NCBI GenBank assembly: GCA_963682025.1
Contig: OY821518.1
Span: forward strand, 30,107,991 to 30,171,990
Reading direction: 5' to 3'
Length of the DNA: 64,000 bases
DNA from: Cordilura impudica
Taxonomy: Eukaryota; Arthropoda; Insecta; Diptera; Scathophagidae
Shown here: piece by piece, positions 1-11,029 of the stretch
Layout of the letters: the number at the start of each line of letters is the position of its first letter
How positions within the stretch are numbered: position 1 is the stretch's first letter
The notes under the pieces: generated by a model
Databases searched by the model: none
Seen by the model: only the letters and a program-made list of their open reading frames with translations
Told to the model about the DNA's origin: nothing
Translations under genes and position numbers: made by a program

Positions 1-350
1 ACGTTGAGAACTAGTGCAATGTTGTGCTTTGGGACCAGAAATTAAATAAACCGCTTAAAATCGAAACACGAGATGCAAACAAAAGATAAATTTTGGGATC
101 ACAAGTTCGCGTTAAACTAAAAATACGTAACAATATAACCAAAATCTAAATTGAACTTATTTTATTTGTACTTTTCAATAAAACTAAATATTACAAAAAT
201 GTAGTGTGGACTTTCCACAATTAGCAAAAAAAAAACCAATAGAAAATAATCCGTAAAACATTTTAAAAAAGATTTCATTCAGACTTTTAAAATTAACAAA
301 AACAAAACAAAAATAATTTAGAAAAATATAAACTTTAATGAAAATCGCAT
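1..350. other. unassigned AT-rich sequence
   Basis: I recognise no gene or repeat here. It leads into the decayed pogo-type transposase that starts at about 360. Confidence 0.4.
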
Positions 351-359
351 AATCATCAA

Positions 360-1850
360 AGCCTTCTTCACAGAGTTCGTCTTGTGAACGTCTACAGAGT
401 CTTATCACCTTCGTCCATTTCAAAGAAATCTGTTATACGCTTTTGCTTATTGGTCGTTTCTGTTCTTTAAAAAGTTTTTCTTATAATGCCAACGATTTTT
501 AAACTCTTTCTTTTAACTCATACTCTCTGTCTGTCTGTCTGTTTGTCGTAGGGCAACCCCATTCCCCCTTATCCAATTGATCTGAAACTTGGTCGATAGA
601 CATGCTGTGAAAAAAGATTAACTCTGACTTAGTCACTCACAGTCAGGCATGGTCACGCACAGTCACGGAGAGATTTAAAACCCATTTCCGCTCATCCAAT
701 CAACCTGAAACTTCGTCGATATACTTACTGTAAATAAAGATTAACTTCGACGTAGTCACACACAGTCACGGAGAGATTAAAACCTCACTTCCCCTCATCC
801 GATCGATCTGAAACTTTGTCCATAGACTTGTTGTGACCAAAGATTACTTTTAAGATAGTCACACACAGTCACGCACAGTCACGGAGAGATTCAACACTCA
901 TATGCATAAGGAAAGAAAGAGTTTTAATAAACACTTTATTTTATAGGTTAGATTATTTTTTTGAAAAATTGAATAAACCTTATCGTTTTCTATCAGTTAT
1001 CAGTTGAAAACTTTATCAAATCATGAGCTATTTGTACGACTTTTTAACTTGGATGAATTAAACAAAGTAAGGGCAATCTCCATCATTACTTTCATTTTCG
1101 GACTCTGCGGCTAATTCAATGAGATCTTGGTTTATCAATTCTAAAAAGTATCGTTTTCCACCAAATTTAAAAAAAATTAACACGCTTCAATTACTCGAAA
1201 TATTTGAGAAACTTCTGTGATAGAGGCGTTACAATATCATCGTTAGCAATAAGGTTTGCCCATAGTTTTTCCAACAACCTTAAATTCTAGAACGTTTTTA
1301 TTCCTTTTATAGATTTTCATAAATTTGGGAGACTTATGTTTAGCTTTTCTTCCAGTTAAATCCAAAACAAATTGTAGAGACATTTTTATATCTAATGGTT
1401 GCAAAACAGATTTTGGGTTAGGAGGCAAAAATGTTACTTCAATTGAAAGCAAAATTTTAAAAGCAAAGTTTTTGGTTTCCATATAATTTTCCGTTTCTTT
1501 CTGGCACCAGTCTTTACAGATTTTACAAATCACCCACGCCCCTTTATTGGCTCTGCAATAGGCGGGCAGTTTGTATTTATTTTCATAGAGTTTATCAATT
1601 TGAAAATAAAGGTTTCATTATAAAATCTCCTGATGATTTAGAGTACATCATAATTGTTACACTTTCTTTGGAATTTTTCTCCAAAACATTGGGCGTTGTG
1701 GTATTGATTTCCAAACCAAACAAGTTTCGCCAGCACTAAGCGCTTTCTGGGGATGATTCCCGCCATCATTAATGAATTGGACAAATTTTACAGAAAGTGT
1801 TTCTGCAGCATTTAGGTCACCTGATGAGGACTCGCCCTGAAATATTGAAA
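360..1850 (-). pseudogene. pogo/Tigger-type transposase relic, copy 1
   Basis: Read on the minus strand, this is a decayed DDE transposase of the pogo/Tigger (CENP-B-like) group. From high to low coordinates: a stretch near 1700-1750 reads AGETCLVWK, where family members have ADETG..WK; an NKGAW segment follows near 1540; then a 96-codon open stretch at 1243-1533 contains FLPPNPKSVLQPLD, the motif around the third catalytic Asp. An acidic segment ending ELAAES lies near 1085-1140, and the C-terminal ITDFFK-like end is near 420-450. The first catalytic Asp appears as Gly, and there are several stops and frame changes, so it is inactive. A foreign block at about 500-935 interrupts the C-terminal part. 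A paralogous copy lies at 4382-4990. The group assignment comes from motif recognition only. Confidence 0.7.
500..935. repeat. block of three diverged units of about 120 bases
   Basis: Three diverged units occupy about 540-665, 670-770 and 775-890. Each carries 'CTCATCC..TCGATCTGAAACTT'-like text and ends in repeated AGTCACGCACAGTCACGG motifs. A (CTGT)n tract precedes them. Very similar text, including GGGCAACCCCATTCCCCC, lies inside the hAT-like element at 31576-32282, so this is probably a rearranged relative of that family. It interrupts the pogo-type relic. Confidence 0.6.
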
Positions 1851-2769
1851 TATGAAATATTTAAATCAACTATTACTTGCCACAAATTCGGTTTTACCAA
1901 CAAGTGTTTCTACTCTAGCTGCTGATACAGCAAAACATGTGTGCTGTGGCTAGATTACAAACACTTGCTTGAATTTTTTTACCATTTTTTTTTCTTATTG
2001 TTCTTACTATTAATTCATTGATATTTAGGGATTTTTCTGCAGACTACAGACGCTACTTTTCCTCCCTTTTGCAAACCATGCCAAATATTAATTTTATTTA
2101 GCAGCGAAGAGACTTTTCTTCTAATATACAAATTCGTTATATTTACTACCATTCAAGTTGTTTATCAATGCAATTTAAATTTAAGTTGTTCTTCTAACCA
2201 ATCATCTGATAATTATATACATAAACCGCAATTAAATCTCGCTATACCAAAAACGCGTAATACAAAAAATGGTATCTAATATTTAATCGTGTTACAACGA
2301 AACCGCGCCAGTAAAGTACTGTGTAATTCGAGGGTTACTTGTAATTACTTTTTTGTTCGGTTCAAGATCATGATGTAATTTTTAATAATTGAAAATAGAA
2401 AATTTTCTAATTTAAGATAAATATTAGAAAAAAAACCGGAGAGCTTTAGATGGAATTGCTACTTTTGAACAACAAGACAGGTTTATCGTCAACTCATTTT
2501 TAATCAAACACTAGAAACAAGACATGAGATTTGCTTTTTTGTATGAGAATGTGTCCGAACAAGCTGAGTCTTTTCTAATTTTTGCTTTCTCTACATTAGC
2601 ATAGCCATATCAACCATAGGCCTTTTAGTAAGAAAAGCTTTTTATAGTTGCCCAATATTACCTACAGATGGAATTGTAATTGCGAATACTAATAATTTTA
2701 CAAACCTAATTTATTATAATAATTTTTTTTTTATTAATAATAATTTACTATAATAATTTTTTTTTTATT
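1851..2769. other. unassigned; short inverted repeat
   Basis: No gene is recognised. A short imperfect inverted repeat (CAAGTGTTT.TA.TCTAGC and its complement) lies at about 1901-1925 and 1948-1975. The right end, 2650-2770, is low-complexity A/T. Confidence 0.4.
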
Positions 2770-4380
2770 AAAAAATTATTATAGTCGGTCTAGACCGACA
2801 ATTCATTTCAAGAGAGGGTCGTGGATCTAACTTTGCTGAGGCAATGACAGGATATAGCAAATAAGCATAAACCGAATTCAAAAAGTAAGAAAATTATTAA
2901 TTTTTTTTTAGCTGCAGATATGAAAAAGTTCATATCGGGTGTCATATATATATGGGGACTAGGTCGAAAAATGTACCGACGCTGACCATATTTGGCAAAG
3001 TCACTAACATTTTGAAAAACAAGTAAGAAAATTATAGTCGGTCTAGACCGACCATATGATACCCTATACCATGGTTTAGAGACCCTATCTCTCGGTCCAA
3101 CTAATTCGATATAGAAAACAAGTAAGAAAATTATAGTCGGTCTAGACCGACCATATGATACCCTATACCATGCGTTTAGAGACCCTATCTCTTAGGCCCA
3201 ACAAATTGGATATAGAAAATAAGCATAAACCAATTTTGAGTGGCATTTTTATTAATTTTTTTGGCTGCAGATATGAAAAGTTCATATCGGATGCTATATC
3301 TATATGGGGACTAGGCCCAAAAATGGACCGATCCCGACTATGTCTGGCAAAGTCTCTTGTATTTTGCAAAAATATATATTGATAGATTTAAGTGAAGATC
3401 GGGAAGCAGCTCTATATGGGGCCTATGACTAAGAGTTGTCCCATAGGGATCGTTTTTGGACTATTCATTAATGGATGTAATAAACACATACAAACCCAAT
3501 TTGACTAAGATCTATACGACAATTTGGATCTTATGTCAATTTGTGTCGATTTTATAGGGGTTATTTGTATGGGGGCTAGGTCTGAACATGGACCGATTCT
3601 CACCAATTTCAACAGCCTTCATCCCATGGCCGATGAAAGCTTATATACCAAATTTCATCAAAATATATTTCCGACCTGCAGTTTGATTACAAGGTTTACA
3701 TGGACACACAGACGGACGGACATTGTTAAATCAACTCAAAAACTGAATCTGATTCGATCTGTTTAATTAAAGATGGGTCTAGGTCAAATATTTTTGGTTG
3801 TTACAAACAGCAGCACAAAGTCATTATACCCAAACCACATAGTGGTATAGGGTATAAATATATACAAACCAAATTTGAAAAAAATCTGTGCAATATTTTT
3901 CTTTTTTGATAGATTTTAGTGAAAATCGGGAAACAGCTCTATATGGGGCCTATGAAAAAGAATTGTCCTATAGCGATCATTTTTAGACTACTGATTAATG
4001 GATATAATAAACATATACAAACCCAATTTGACTGAGATCTATATTATGATATGGATCTTATGGCAATTTATGTCGATTTCATAGGGGTCATTTGTATGGG
4101 GACTAGGTCTGAACATGGACCGAATTTCACCTATTTCAATAGCGTTCATCCCATGACCAGTAAAAGCCTACATACCAACTTTCATCAAAATATATTGATA
4201 TTTGCGACATGTAGTTTGATAAAAAGGTTTACATGGACAAACATACGGACAGACGGACGGGCGGACTCGATAAATCGACTCAGAAAGTGATTCTGAGTAG
4301 ATCGGTATAAAAGATGGGTCTAGGTCAAATATAGTTGGTAGTTACAAACAGCAGCACAAAGTCATTATACCCAAACCACA
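2770..4380 (-). mobile_element. family A Helentron-like element (older copy), split by a younger copy
   Basis: Family A text runs from the palindrome at about 2782 to 3018, stops, and resumes at 3858 with TATATACAAACC, continuing to CATTATACCCAAACCACA at 4380. Joining across the gap restores the order seen in intact copies. The younger copy therefore inserted into this one. The terminal TGGTATAGGG end is missing where it meets the pogo-type copy at 4382. It contains the GGAC-type microsatellite near 4245. Confidence 0.8.
3019..3857 (-). mobile_element. family A Helentron-like element, nested copy with duplicated head
   Basis: The nested copy runs from ACAAGTAAG at 3118 to TGGTATAGGGTATAA ending at 3857. 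A second, truncated head of about 100 bases (3019-3117) precedes it in the same orientation, with its own copy of the palindrome. Subterminal inverted repeats are ATACCCTATACCA near the head and TGGTATAGGGTAT at the tail. The host sequence reads GAAAAA before and ATATATAC after, consistent with insertion between two A residues (T-T on the other strand). No protein is encoded. Confidence 0.8.
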
Positions 4381-4381
4381 A

Positions 4382-4990
4382 GGCCTTCTTCATAGTTTTT
4401 CTCTTGTGAATCTTCGTCATAGTGAACACCCACAGAATCTTCGTCAAAGTTATCACCTTCGTCCATTTTAAAGAAATCTGTTATACGCTTTTGCTTATTG
4501 TTCGTTTCTGTTCTTTAAAAAGTTCTTCATATAATGCCAACTACTTTTTTATTGAAAATTCGTATAAGCCTTATCAATTTCTGAGTTGATCGTTATCAGT
4601 TGAAAACTTTATCAAATATCAAATATAAAAGATTTTTTAACTTAGATGAACCAAATTCAGGGCTAGTTTCATCATTATTATTTTTTTTTTTTTTAATCAA
4701 CACTCAGGGGATGCCCCCTACAGATGCAGTGCATTGTGTTGATCTCAGGAATATAGGTTAAGGAGGAAAGAGGGAGTAGTGTGTTAATTTTTTTTTTTTT
4801 TTTTTGCAGCGACAGACCAAAGCCTTTGGTGGAAATTGAACCCACGACCCCTCGCACGATAGGCGAGCACGCTACCTACTCAAATATCGGGCGCTTATTT
4901 TCATTTTCAGTGGATTCATCAGACTCTGCGGCTAATTCAATGAGATGTTGATTTATCAATTCTGCATCAGTTTTCGGACATTATCTACTA
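4382..4990 (-). pseudogene. pogo/Tigger-type transposase relic, copy 2 (C-terminal part)
   Basis: This is a paralogue of 360-1140. The minus-strand frame near 4440-4500 reads KRITDFFK followed by acidic residues, resembling the C-terminus of pogo/Tigger transposases. At 4905-4985 the frame gives an ELINQ.LIELAAES segment also present in copy 1 as ELINQDLIELAAES. A SINE at about 4677-4894 interrupts it. Only the C-terminal region remains; the catalytic core is absent. The two copies differ by many substitutions, so they are old. Confidence 0.6.
4677..4894 (-). mobile_element. tRNA-derived SINE
   Basis: On the minus strand a tRNA-like head starts near 4894. It shows an anticodon-like arm CTCGC-(7)-GCGAG (4851-4867) and a T-arm with GGGTTCAATTTCC, a good pol III B box (4831-4843). 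An A/T linker follows, then a 3' body, then a poly(A) tail (poly-T on the plus strand near 4680). The 3' body, with ATGCACTGCATCTG and CATCCCCTGAGTGTTGAT, matches the 3' end of the LINE at 60785-62725, as expected if LINE machinery moved it. It sits inside pogo-type copy 2. Confidence 0.8.
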
Positions 4991-4992
4991 TA

Positions 4993-5220
4993 CACTCAAA
5001 CCTCATTTTATGCGCTTAACTCGTTCCGTAAAAATCCGCATAAATCGAATCGAATTCGAATTCTGAGAACTCTTTCTTTCTGGTCAAGACGTGCATCAGT
5101 GTTGCCAACTGCTTTAAATTAAAATGTGAAATAATGACGCAAAAGAAAAACAATAGAAATTAAAAACCGCATAAATTCGAATTCGCATAAAAAAAATTCG
5201 CATTAAACGAAGTTTGAGTG
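4993..5220. mobile_element. 228-base MITE with TA target duplication
   Basis: Both ends carry CACTCAAAC(C/T)TC(A/G)TTT(T/A)ATGCG as an inverted repeat of about 22 bases, flanked on each side by TA. A second inner inverted motif, GAATTCGAATT, occurs near both ends. TA target duplications and small size suggest a non-autonomous Tc1/mariner-type element. It has no coding capacity. Confidence 0.8.
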
Positions 5221-5285
5221 TATACTGTTATGTTTTTTAATTGCAACATAATTATTATTATATGTCAAAGACATTTTGTTTCAAA

Positions 5286-5675
5286 CTAGCAGAGCCCAGC
5301 ACTCAAAACTCGAGTGCAAATTTTAGGAAATTTTATTTTTCCATAAATTTTTTTTTCAATGTTTTTGTAATCTATTTATATACATTTGAAAAAAAAATTC
5401 ATTAAATTATGAATTTTTAAATAAAATTTATTAAATTTCATTATAAATATTTGATAAACACACAGAAGAAATATAAATGGGATTGTCAATAAATAATTTT
5501 ATAAGAGCCTAAAACTATGCTAATCAATTTTAGGGAATTCACAATTCAACAAAGTGCCATTAAAAAGTACTCTTTTTTGAAACCATCAATAATAAATACA
5601 CAGGCGATGAATTGTGAGTTGGCTAAAATTGGTTAGCATACCTTTAGGCTATTATAAAATTATTTATTACAAATA
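5286..5675. repeat. Helitron family B-derived sequence with an inverted repeat
   Basis: The left edge at 5286 starts CTAGCAG and runs through a CTCG-rich hairpin as in the 3' end of family B, but diverges after about 70 bases. Two arms, about 5485-5545 and 5605-5672, are inverted copies of the family B interior (GCTAATCAATTTTAG and its complement), separated by about 60 bases. It looks like two B fragments fused head to head. Confidence 0.55.
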
Positions 5676-7355
5676 TTTTATTTTATTTAATTTAATATAT
5701 TTCTAACACATACTAAACATAAATTTTATCATTATGCACCTTTCCTCCAAATAAGCTATACCTATACCAAATTTCACACTGCTCGTTGAACGTATTTTAC
5801 TTAAGAACTGGTTGAACGATTTACCTTCACGTATTAATATATAGACTCAGAAAACCTTCATTTTGATGTGTCGAGTTCGTAAATTGTTTTATCGATTGCA
5901 TAATCCATTTATGCGAAGCTCGCGTCAATGTATAACAATAACTAAAGATGAGTATACAGCGTTACAGAGTCAGTGACAAGCGAATATATATAAACTATTT
6001 TTATAAATTGTTAAAATTTGTTAAATATAATTAAACTCATTTAACTATTATAAAAACTCTCAGAATATCACTGCAAATGGTGTAGTGTAACTAGAAACAA
6101 AAGAAATAAGTTTTACTCAACCTTAGAAAGAAATTTATAAAGTTTATATCCTCTTTTTATTTTGGCAAAATTGTTAGAAGAGGGTTTTAGTTGAGTTATT
6201 ATTGGTTGGGAAATTTCAAAACCAACCGCATACTGCATTTTTATAGTCAGAAGTCATCAATGTTTTAGTACTCTTTTCAACTTCACCGCACTGAATTTCT
6301 GTTCATAGAACTACTTCCAAACAAACAAAACTACATTAGATATTAACTAGGCAGGAACCATAAAAGACTATTGTAGGTATGTAAGTAAATATATATTTTC
6401 CATATTGTTTGAATTGTTTAGTAACTATTAAAAGATGTTGTTTGCTGTCGCAGAGTGTGGGAAAACAAAGGAGTTCTATTGTAGCGCCAAGTGTTGCAAA
6501 TAGTTTTCATATGCAAATAACCATTTAACCTTATACACCGACCGATCTCTTGCTTATTGGACAGGTTCAGTAAATAGTATTTAATGGTATGAGTACAGGT
6601 AGCCCGACTCGTTTGTCTTGATACGAGTAGCTGGTGTAGGCAATGTTAGTTTAACTTTTCTTTTAGTAAGAATTTCATAATTAATGCAAAGCTTTGAATG
6701 TATGCAACACCTGTGGTTAGTATTAAACGACCTCAAGTATTAAACCACAAATATTTGGCCAAAAATACATACAGACTTGGGTTGTAATACTTAACTATAA
6801 AATTTGAAACAATAAAATATTTATTTTTAATAGGTTTTCTTTTTTTTTTAAGGAAAAATAATAACGGGATGTTGTTAAAACATTCAAGAATAGTTTTGGA
6901 AAAGGAATACAATAATGCATAAATAACCCCAAAATAAATTATTTTGGATCTAATTGAAGTTAATTTTAAATTGCCAGATATTATAATGTGGTTCCTAAAA
7001 CATATCTACGACGATTGTTTTAAATTCTTTTCAGCTGTCATTCGTAAATAGTATTATTTTAGATTATACGAGTACTCAGAGGAGCTTGGTTTATAGATGT
7101 GGTTAGATTAGATGGGTAACCTGCTCGGAAGCGAAGGCACTTGGAGTGAATACGGCCCCTTAGTAAATATATAAATATAGATTAAATAATGATAAGAATA
7201 TAGAAAAGAAATAAAAGTATCGTTTGTGATAAGTTTCTTAACCGGTTAAGAATTATTCGATTAGTCAATCAAATAAAAGGTAATTCGGTCAAAAAACTTT
7301 AATATTGCGACATTGGTCTCTTCTGAACTTTGCCTTCTAATTTTTGTGACTTGCA
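5676..7355. other. unassigned sequence
   Basis: I find no gene, long open frame or recognised repeat in these 1.7 kb. It is AT-rich with short A/T runs. Confidence 0.4.
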
Positions 7356-7464
7356 TTTAAGTAAGAAAATAAATATTAATTTTAAGCAAAATTAAGTAAG
7401 AAAATAAATAAGAAAATAAATATTAATTTTAAGCAAAATAAGCATAAACCAATTATTGGTGACA

Positions 7465-7830
7465 TCTATAATATTAATAGGCTAAGCGATTTCTTGTGAC
7501 TGATGTTTTGTTCTACCGTTTTATCCCGATTTTAACCAAACATATATTATTTAAAAGGTATTTCTTTTTAGCCGTGTTGCAAATTTACAGATTTTTAAAT
7601 TTTTTCCTTTAATTTGAGTAAATTGCATTTAAAATTGCTACTAACACATATACAATGCTATGTGTGTAAACACACGTTAATGTGTTTGTAATAAAAATGA
7701 GTTTGTTTTTTTTTTGTGTTGATTTGTGAATTGGCTATAATTGATTAGCATACATTTAGGGTCTTTATTTAATGAAAAAACAAAATTTCCTAGAAATTGC
7801 GCTCGAATTTCAAGGGCTGGAATCTGCTAG
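7465..7830 (+). mobile_element. family B non-autonomous Helitron
   Basis: It begins TCTATAATATTAATAGG and ends GGCTGGAATCTGCTAG, flanked by A on the left and T on the right. The expected 3' hairpin (CTCGAA..TTCGAG in better copies) lies just upstream of the end but is damaged here. There is no target duplication. No Rep/helicase is encoded, so it depends on another element. Confidence 0.85.
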
Positions 7831-8099
7831 TTATAATTAATTTTCGCCCAACAGTTACGAAAAAGTTCATATTGGATTTTATTTTTCTATGGGGACCATT
7901 TCAAAAAATGGACCGATCATTACCATAATTAGAAAAGTCACTTATTTTGCTCAAAAGCACGGACTTACCCAATTTGCGAAAGATCTATGCCTTTTTTATG
8001 TTTTTTTGATAGATTTAAGTGAATATCGGAATGAAGGTTTGTATTGGAACTATTACCAAAAATGTTCCGACAGTGCTTATTTTGAACCACTTATTTATA

Positions 8100-8539
8100 T
8101 CTATAATATTAATAGGTAAGGCGATTTCTTGTGACCAATGTTTTGTGAAACACTTTTATCCTGATTTTGACCAAACGTATATTATTTGAAAGGTATTTCT
8201 TTTTAGCTGTCCTTCAGACTTACAGATTTTTAAATTTTAAATTTTTTTTAGTAAAATGCATTTAAAGTTGCTACTAACACAAACATAAAATTATACAATG
8301 CTATGTGTGAGTTTATTAAATTTGTTAATGTTTTTGTAAAAAAAAGAGTATGTTTTCTTCATTCACAATAATAATAGTGTGTAATAACCTTAGACATAAA
8401 CCAATAAATAATAATATTTAAAAAGTGTTGAATTGTGAATTGGCTACGATTGATTAGCATACATTTGGGGCTTTTATTAAATGAAAAACAAATAAATAAA
8501 ATTTCCTTGAATTTTCACTCTAGGGCTGGAATCTGCTAG
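8100..8539 (+). mobile_element. family B non-autonomous Helitron
   Basis: The element runs from TCTATAATATTAATAGG to ATCTGCTAG, again between A and T. It is longer than other copies because of extra sequence near 8350-8420. It lies about 270 bases from the previous copy and in the same host relic. Confidence 0.85.
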
Positions 8540-8889
8540 TGTATAATAAATACACAAGTTTGGCCGATATCTATATATTTATCTGGGGGGGTTAATCATA
8601 GGGGTTATTTTTATAGGGGCTAGGTCTGAACACAAACTAATATTTAATTTAAATTTAAAGCAAGGTTTACATGGATGCACAGACAGATAGACGGACGTAC
8701 GGACGGACGAAAATAATCACTTTCTGAGTCGACTGTTATAATAAGATGTGAGTCTAATTCAAATATTTTTGGCAGTTACAAACATTCTGCAAATTTTCAG
8801 AAATATTTTGAAATAAATCTTTATATTCGTTATTTAATCGATTAATCGCAGAATTTTTCAAAAAATTTTAATAGACCAACGTTATAACG

Positions 8890-9730
8890 CCATAAATTGA
8901 CAACTTTGGTTGATGGTTTAAAGCTTCCGGATTTCCTAAAGAAGGCCGCCAGATAGCTAAGTGGCACATCTATAATGCAGCTGAGAACTTCCTTTGCCAA
9001 AGATATCTAAGGTACAGTTCCTTCAATTTTTGGCATTCATACAGTGGACGTCACACTGACTCTTTGTCGTCCTTATCCATTGAGCACCTACAGAACTCAA
9101 CTTCAAGAATACCTATGCATTCAGCCATCTATCCTCATAAATAATAACCCATAAACACTACCAGAAGTTGTCTTAATGTCCCTTTACCAAATCCTAGGAG
9201 ATTTTTTACTATCATTGGATTTTTCAATGTCCATATAGTCAGTACTATATATCTGTTGACCAATTAAATTCCGCTTCTTCCTCAATAATATTCCACAGTT
9301 AGATAAAAGGATTTAAACTTAAGTAACGATAGTCTGATTCATAACCCTTCCGGGCACCTTTGGCAGCCTACCCATTTTCCCTGACACTACTATATTTTTA
9401 AACCGACTTCAGCCTCACATTTGCTGTCGAATCTGTTAAAGAGACTCAATACATTTCCCTACATATTTAGAGTTCAGAGTTTTCAATTTTCAGACTTTAA
9501 GAGCAGCAATAACGGCCACGAAAATATTAATGGCTGATGGGTCCATATTCTTTCCCGAATTTTTTCGTTGCTAGGTGAGTCTTGACCTCAAAAATATTAC
9601 ATTTACTTGGGAGTTTAAAAGACACGCGAGTATCAACTTCGTCCTGAACTTGTCCATTTTCCATTTCGAACCATCAGTATTGAGTATACATATATGACAA
9701 AGTGTGTGGACCATTCTTTCCTACTAAGTA
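8890..9730 (-). pseudogene. degraded LINE RNase H region and C-terminus
   Basis: On the minus strand near 9570-9680 a frame reads KMENG..., then RVSFKLPSKCNIFE, resembling the ribonuclease H domain at the end of insect LINE ORF2 (usually TDGSK..G, then RLP..CSVFQAE). A further match, KYVGKCIESL, lies near 9440-9470. Stops and frame changes are frequent. Downstream sequence to 8890 looks like the decayed C-terminal tail. Subfamily is uncertain. Confidence 0.5.
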
Positions 9731-9745
9731 TTTGAATTTTATATA

Positions 9746-9849
9746 AAGGGTTTTTCAATAAGAGCGCTATAAAAGTTTTTTTTAAATAAAACAAAAACGA
9801 TTTTGGATATCAATGAAATTCTTTATTCCTGTGAAAGTACGTTCGATGC
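9746..9849 (-). mobile_element. probable 3' end of the mariner-type element
   Basis: The sequence GGGTTTTTCAATAAGAGCGC at about 9749 looks like a transposon terminus downstream of the transposase. I could not find its inverted partner on the other side; a loosely similar GTCAAAAGAGCGGCAAG at about 10955 is in direct, not inverted, orientation. Element limits are therefore uncertain. Confidence 0.4.
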
Positions 9850-10912
9850 CATTATGTATGGAAATCGATCACTTTGGCATGGCCACCACAGGCACGCTTG
9901 CAGAAGTCCAGACGCTGAACCCAATTTTCGACGGTTTTCAAGCATAAATCGCTGCAATTTTACGTTCGATATTCGTACGAAGTTCATCAATCGTCGTTGG
10001 CTTGTTGGCATAGACCATAGACTTGACGTAGCCCTACAGGAAATAGTCCAACGGCGTCAAATCGCACGACCGAGGCGGCCAATCGACTGGACCATTTCGT
10101 GAGATAACACGTTTTCCAAACTTGGTTTCCAATAAATTGATTGACATTCGCTGTGTGGCTTGTGGCACCGTCCTGTTGGAACCACATGTCCTCCAAGTCC
10201 ATATCATCCAATTGGGACCAAAAATATTCGGTTATCATTGAACGGTAGCGATTCCCATTCACAGTAACCTGCCGGTCTTGATCATCACGGAAGAAGAACG
10301 GCCCAATGACGCCGCCGGCCCATAAACCGCACCAAACCGTAATTTTTTCAGGATGCAATGATGACTCATGGAGTACGTGTGGATTGCTGTCTGTCCAATA
10401 AAGCATATTTTGTTTATTGGCGAAGCCATTCAGCCAGAAATAATCCTCATGGCTGAAGATGATTTTTCGATGAAAATCCGAATCATTTTCAAGTTGTTGC
10501 TCAGCTCAATTCACGAACATACGACGCATCTGGCGGTCAAGCGGTTCAGTTCTTGCGTCGATTTGATCTTGTAAGGATGTAGGCCAAGATCTTTTCGCAA
10601 AATTTGCCACAACGACGTCACAGAGATGCCCAATGCTTGAGAACGACGTGTGAGAGATACATTTGGGCTTTCTTCAACTGAAGCCTCAGCGGCAGCAATA
10701 TTCTCGACACTACGGGCACTTCCTTGTCTCACTGGCACGGGAACATTTTGTACTGTGCCTGTGGATTCAAATTTTTCCACTAGACGCTCAATTGTTGATC
10801 TGCTAGGACGATTATGACGACCATAAATTGGACGTAGCGCTCTTAACGTTGAGGCCATTGACTACGAATTTCGGTAGTAAATTTTAATAATTTCGACTCG
10901 TTGTTGGGTCAT
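9850..10912 (-). pseudogene. Tc1/mariner-superfamily transposase, dead copy
   Basis: The minus strand encodes most of a roughly 340-residue transposase. The N-terminus starts at 10912 (MTQQR..) and is broken by a TAG at 10862-10864. The paired helix-turn-helix region spans 10858-10540 (RPIYGRHNRPSRSTIERLV; then LGISVTSLWQIL). A frameshift near 10525 precedes the first catalytic block, which here reads FSHEDYF where the family has FSDE: the Asp is replaced by His. The second block, WFQQDGATSHTA, is intact in the 9987-10406 frame. A frameshift near 10110 precedes the third block (CDLTPLDYF in the family), and the last part near 9850-10000 holds another break. This copy cannot be active. Confidence 0.85.
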
Positions 10913-11029
10913 ATATCTTTCCATCATGAAATGGTAAACCTTACTGAAGAGAAATGTCAAAAGAGCGGCAAGAAATATGGCATTGTTTGATGTCCCTGTC
11001 TTTCTACTTTTGCATCACCGATAAACAAT

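Larger units (their letters stand above)
7356..8790 (-). mobile_element. old family A relic carrying two Helitron insertions
   Basis: Fragments match the family A order: AAGTAAGAAAATAAA then GCATAAACCAAT (7360-7462), TACGAAAAAGTTCATAT through GATAGATTTAAGTGAA (7850-8040), and GGGGCTAGGTCTGAACA, a GGAC-type microsatellite and TCTAATTCAAATATTTTTGG (8600-8780). The gaps are filled exactly by the two family B Helitrons at 7465-7830 and 8100-8539. A 51-base tandem duplication lies at about 7360-7440. Divergence is high. Confidence 0.7.
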
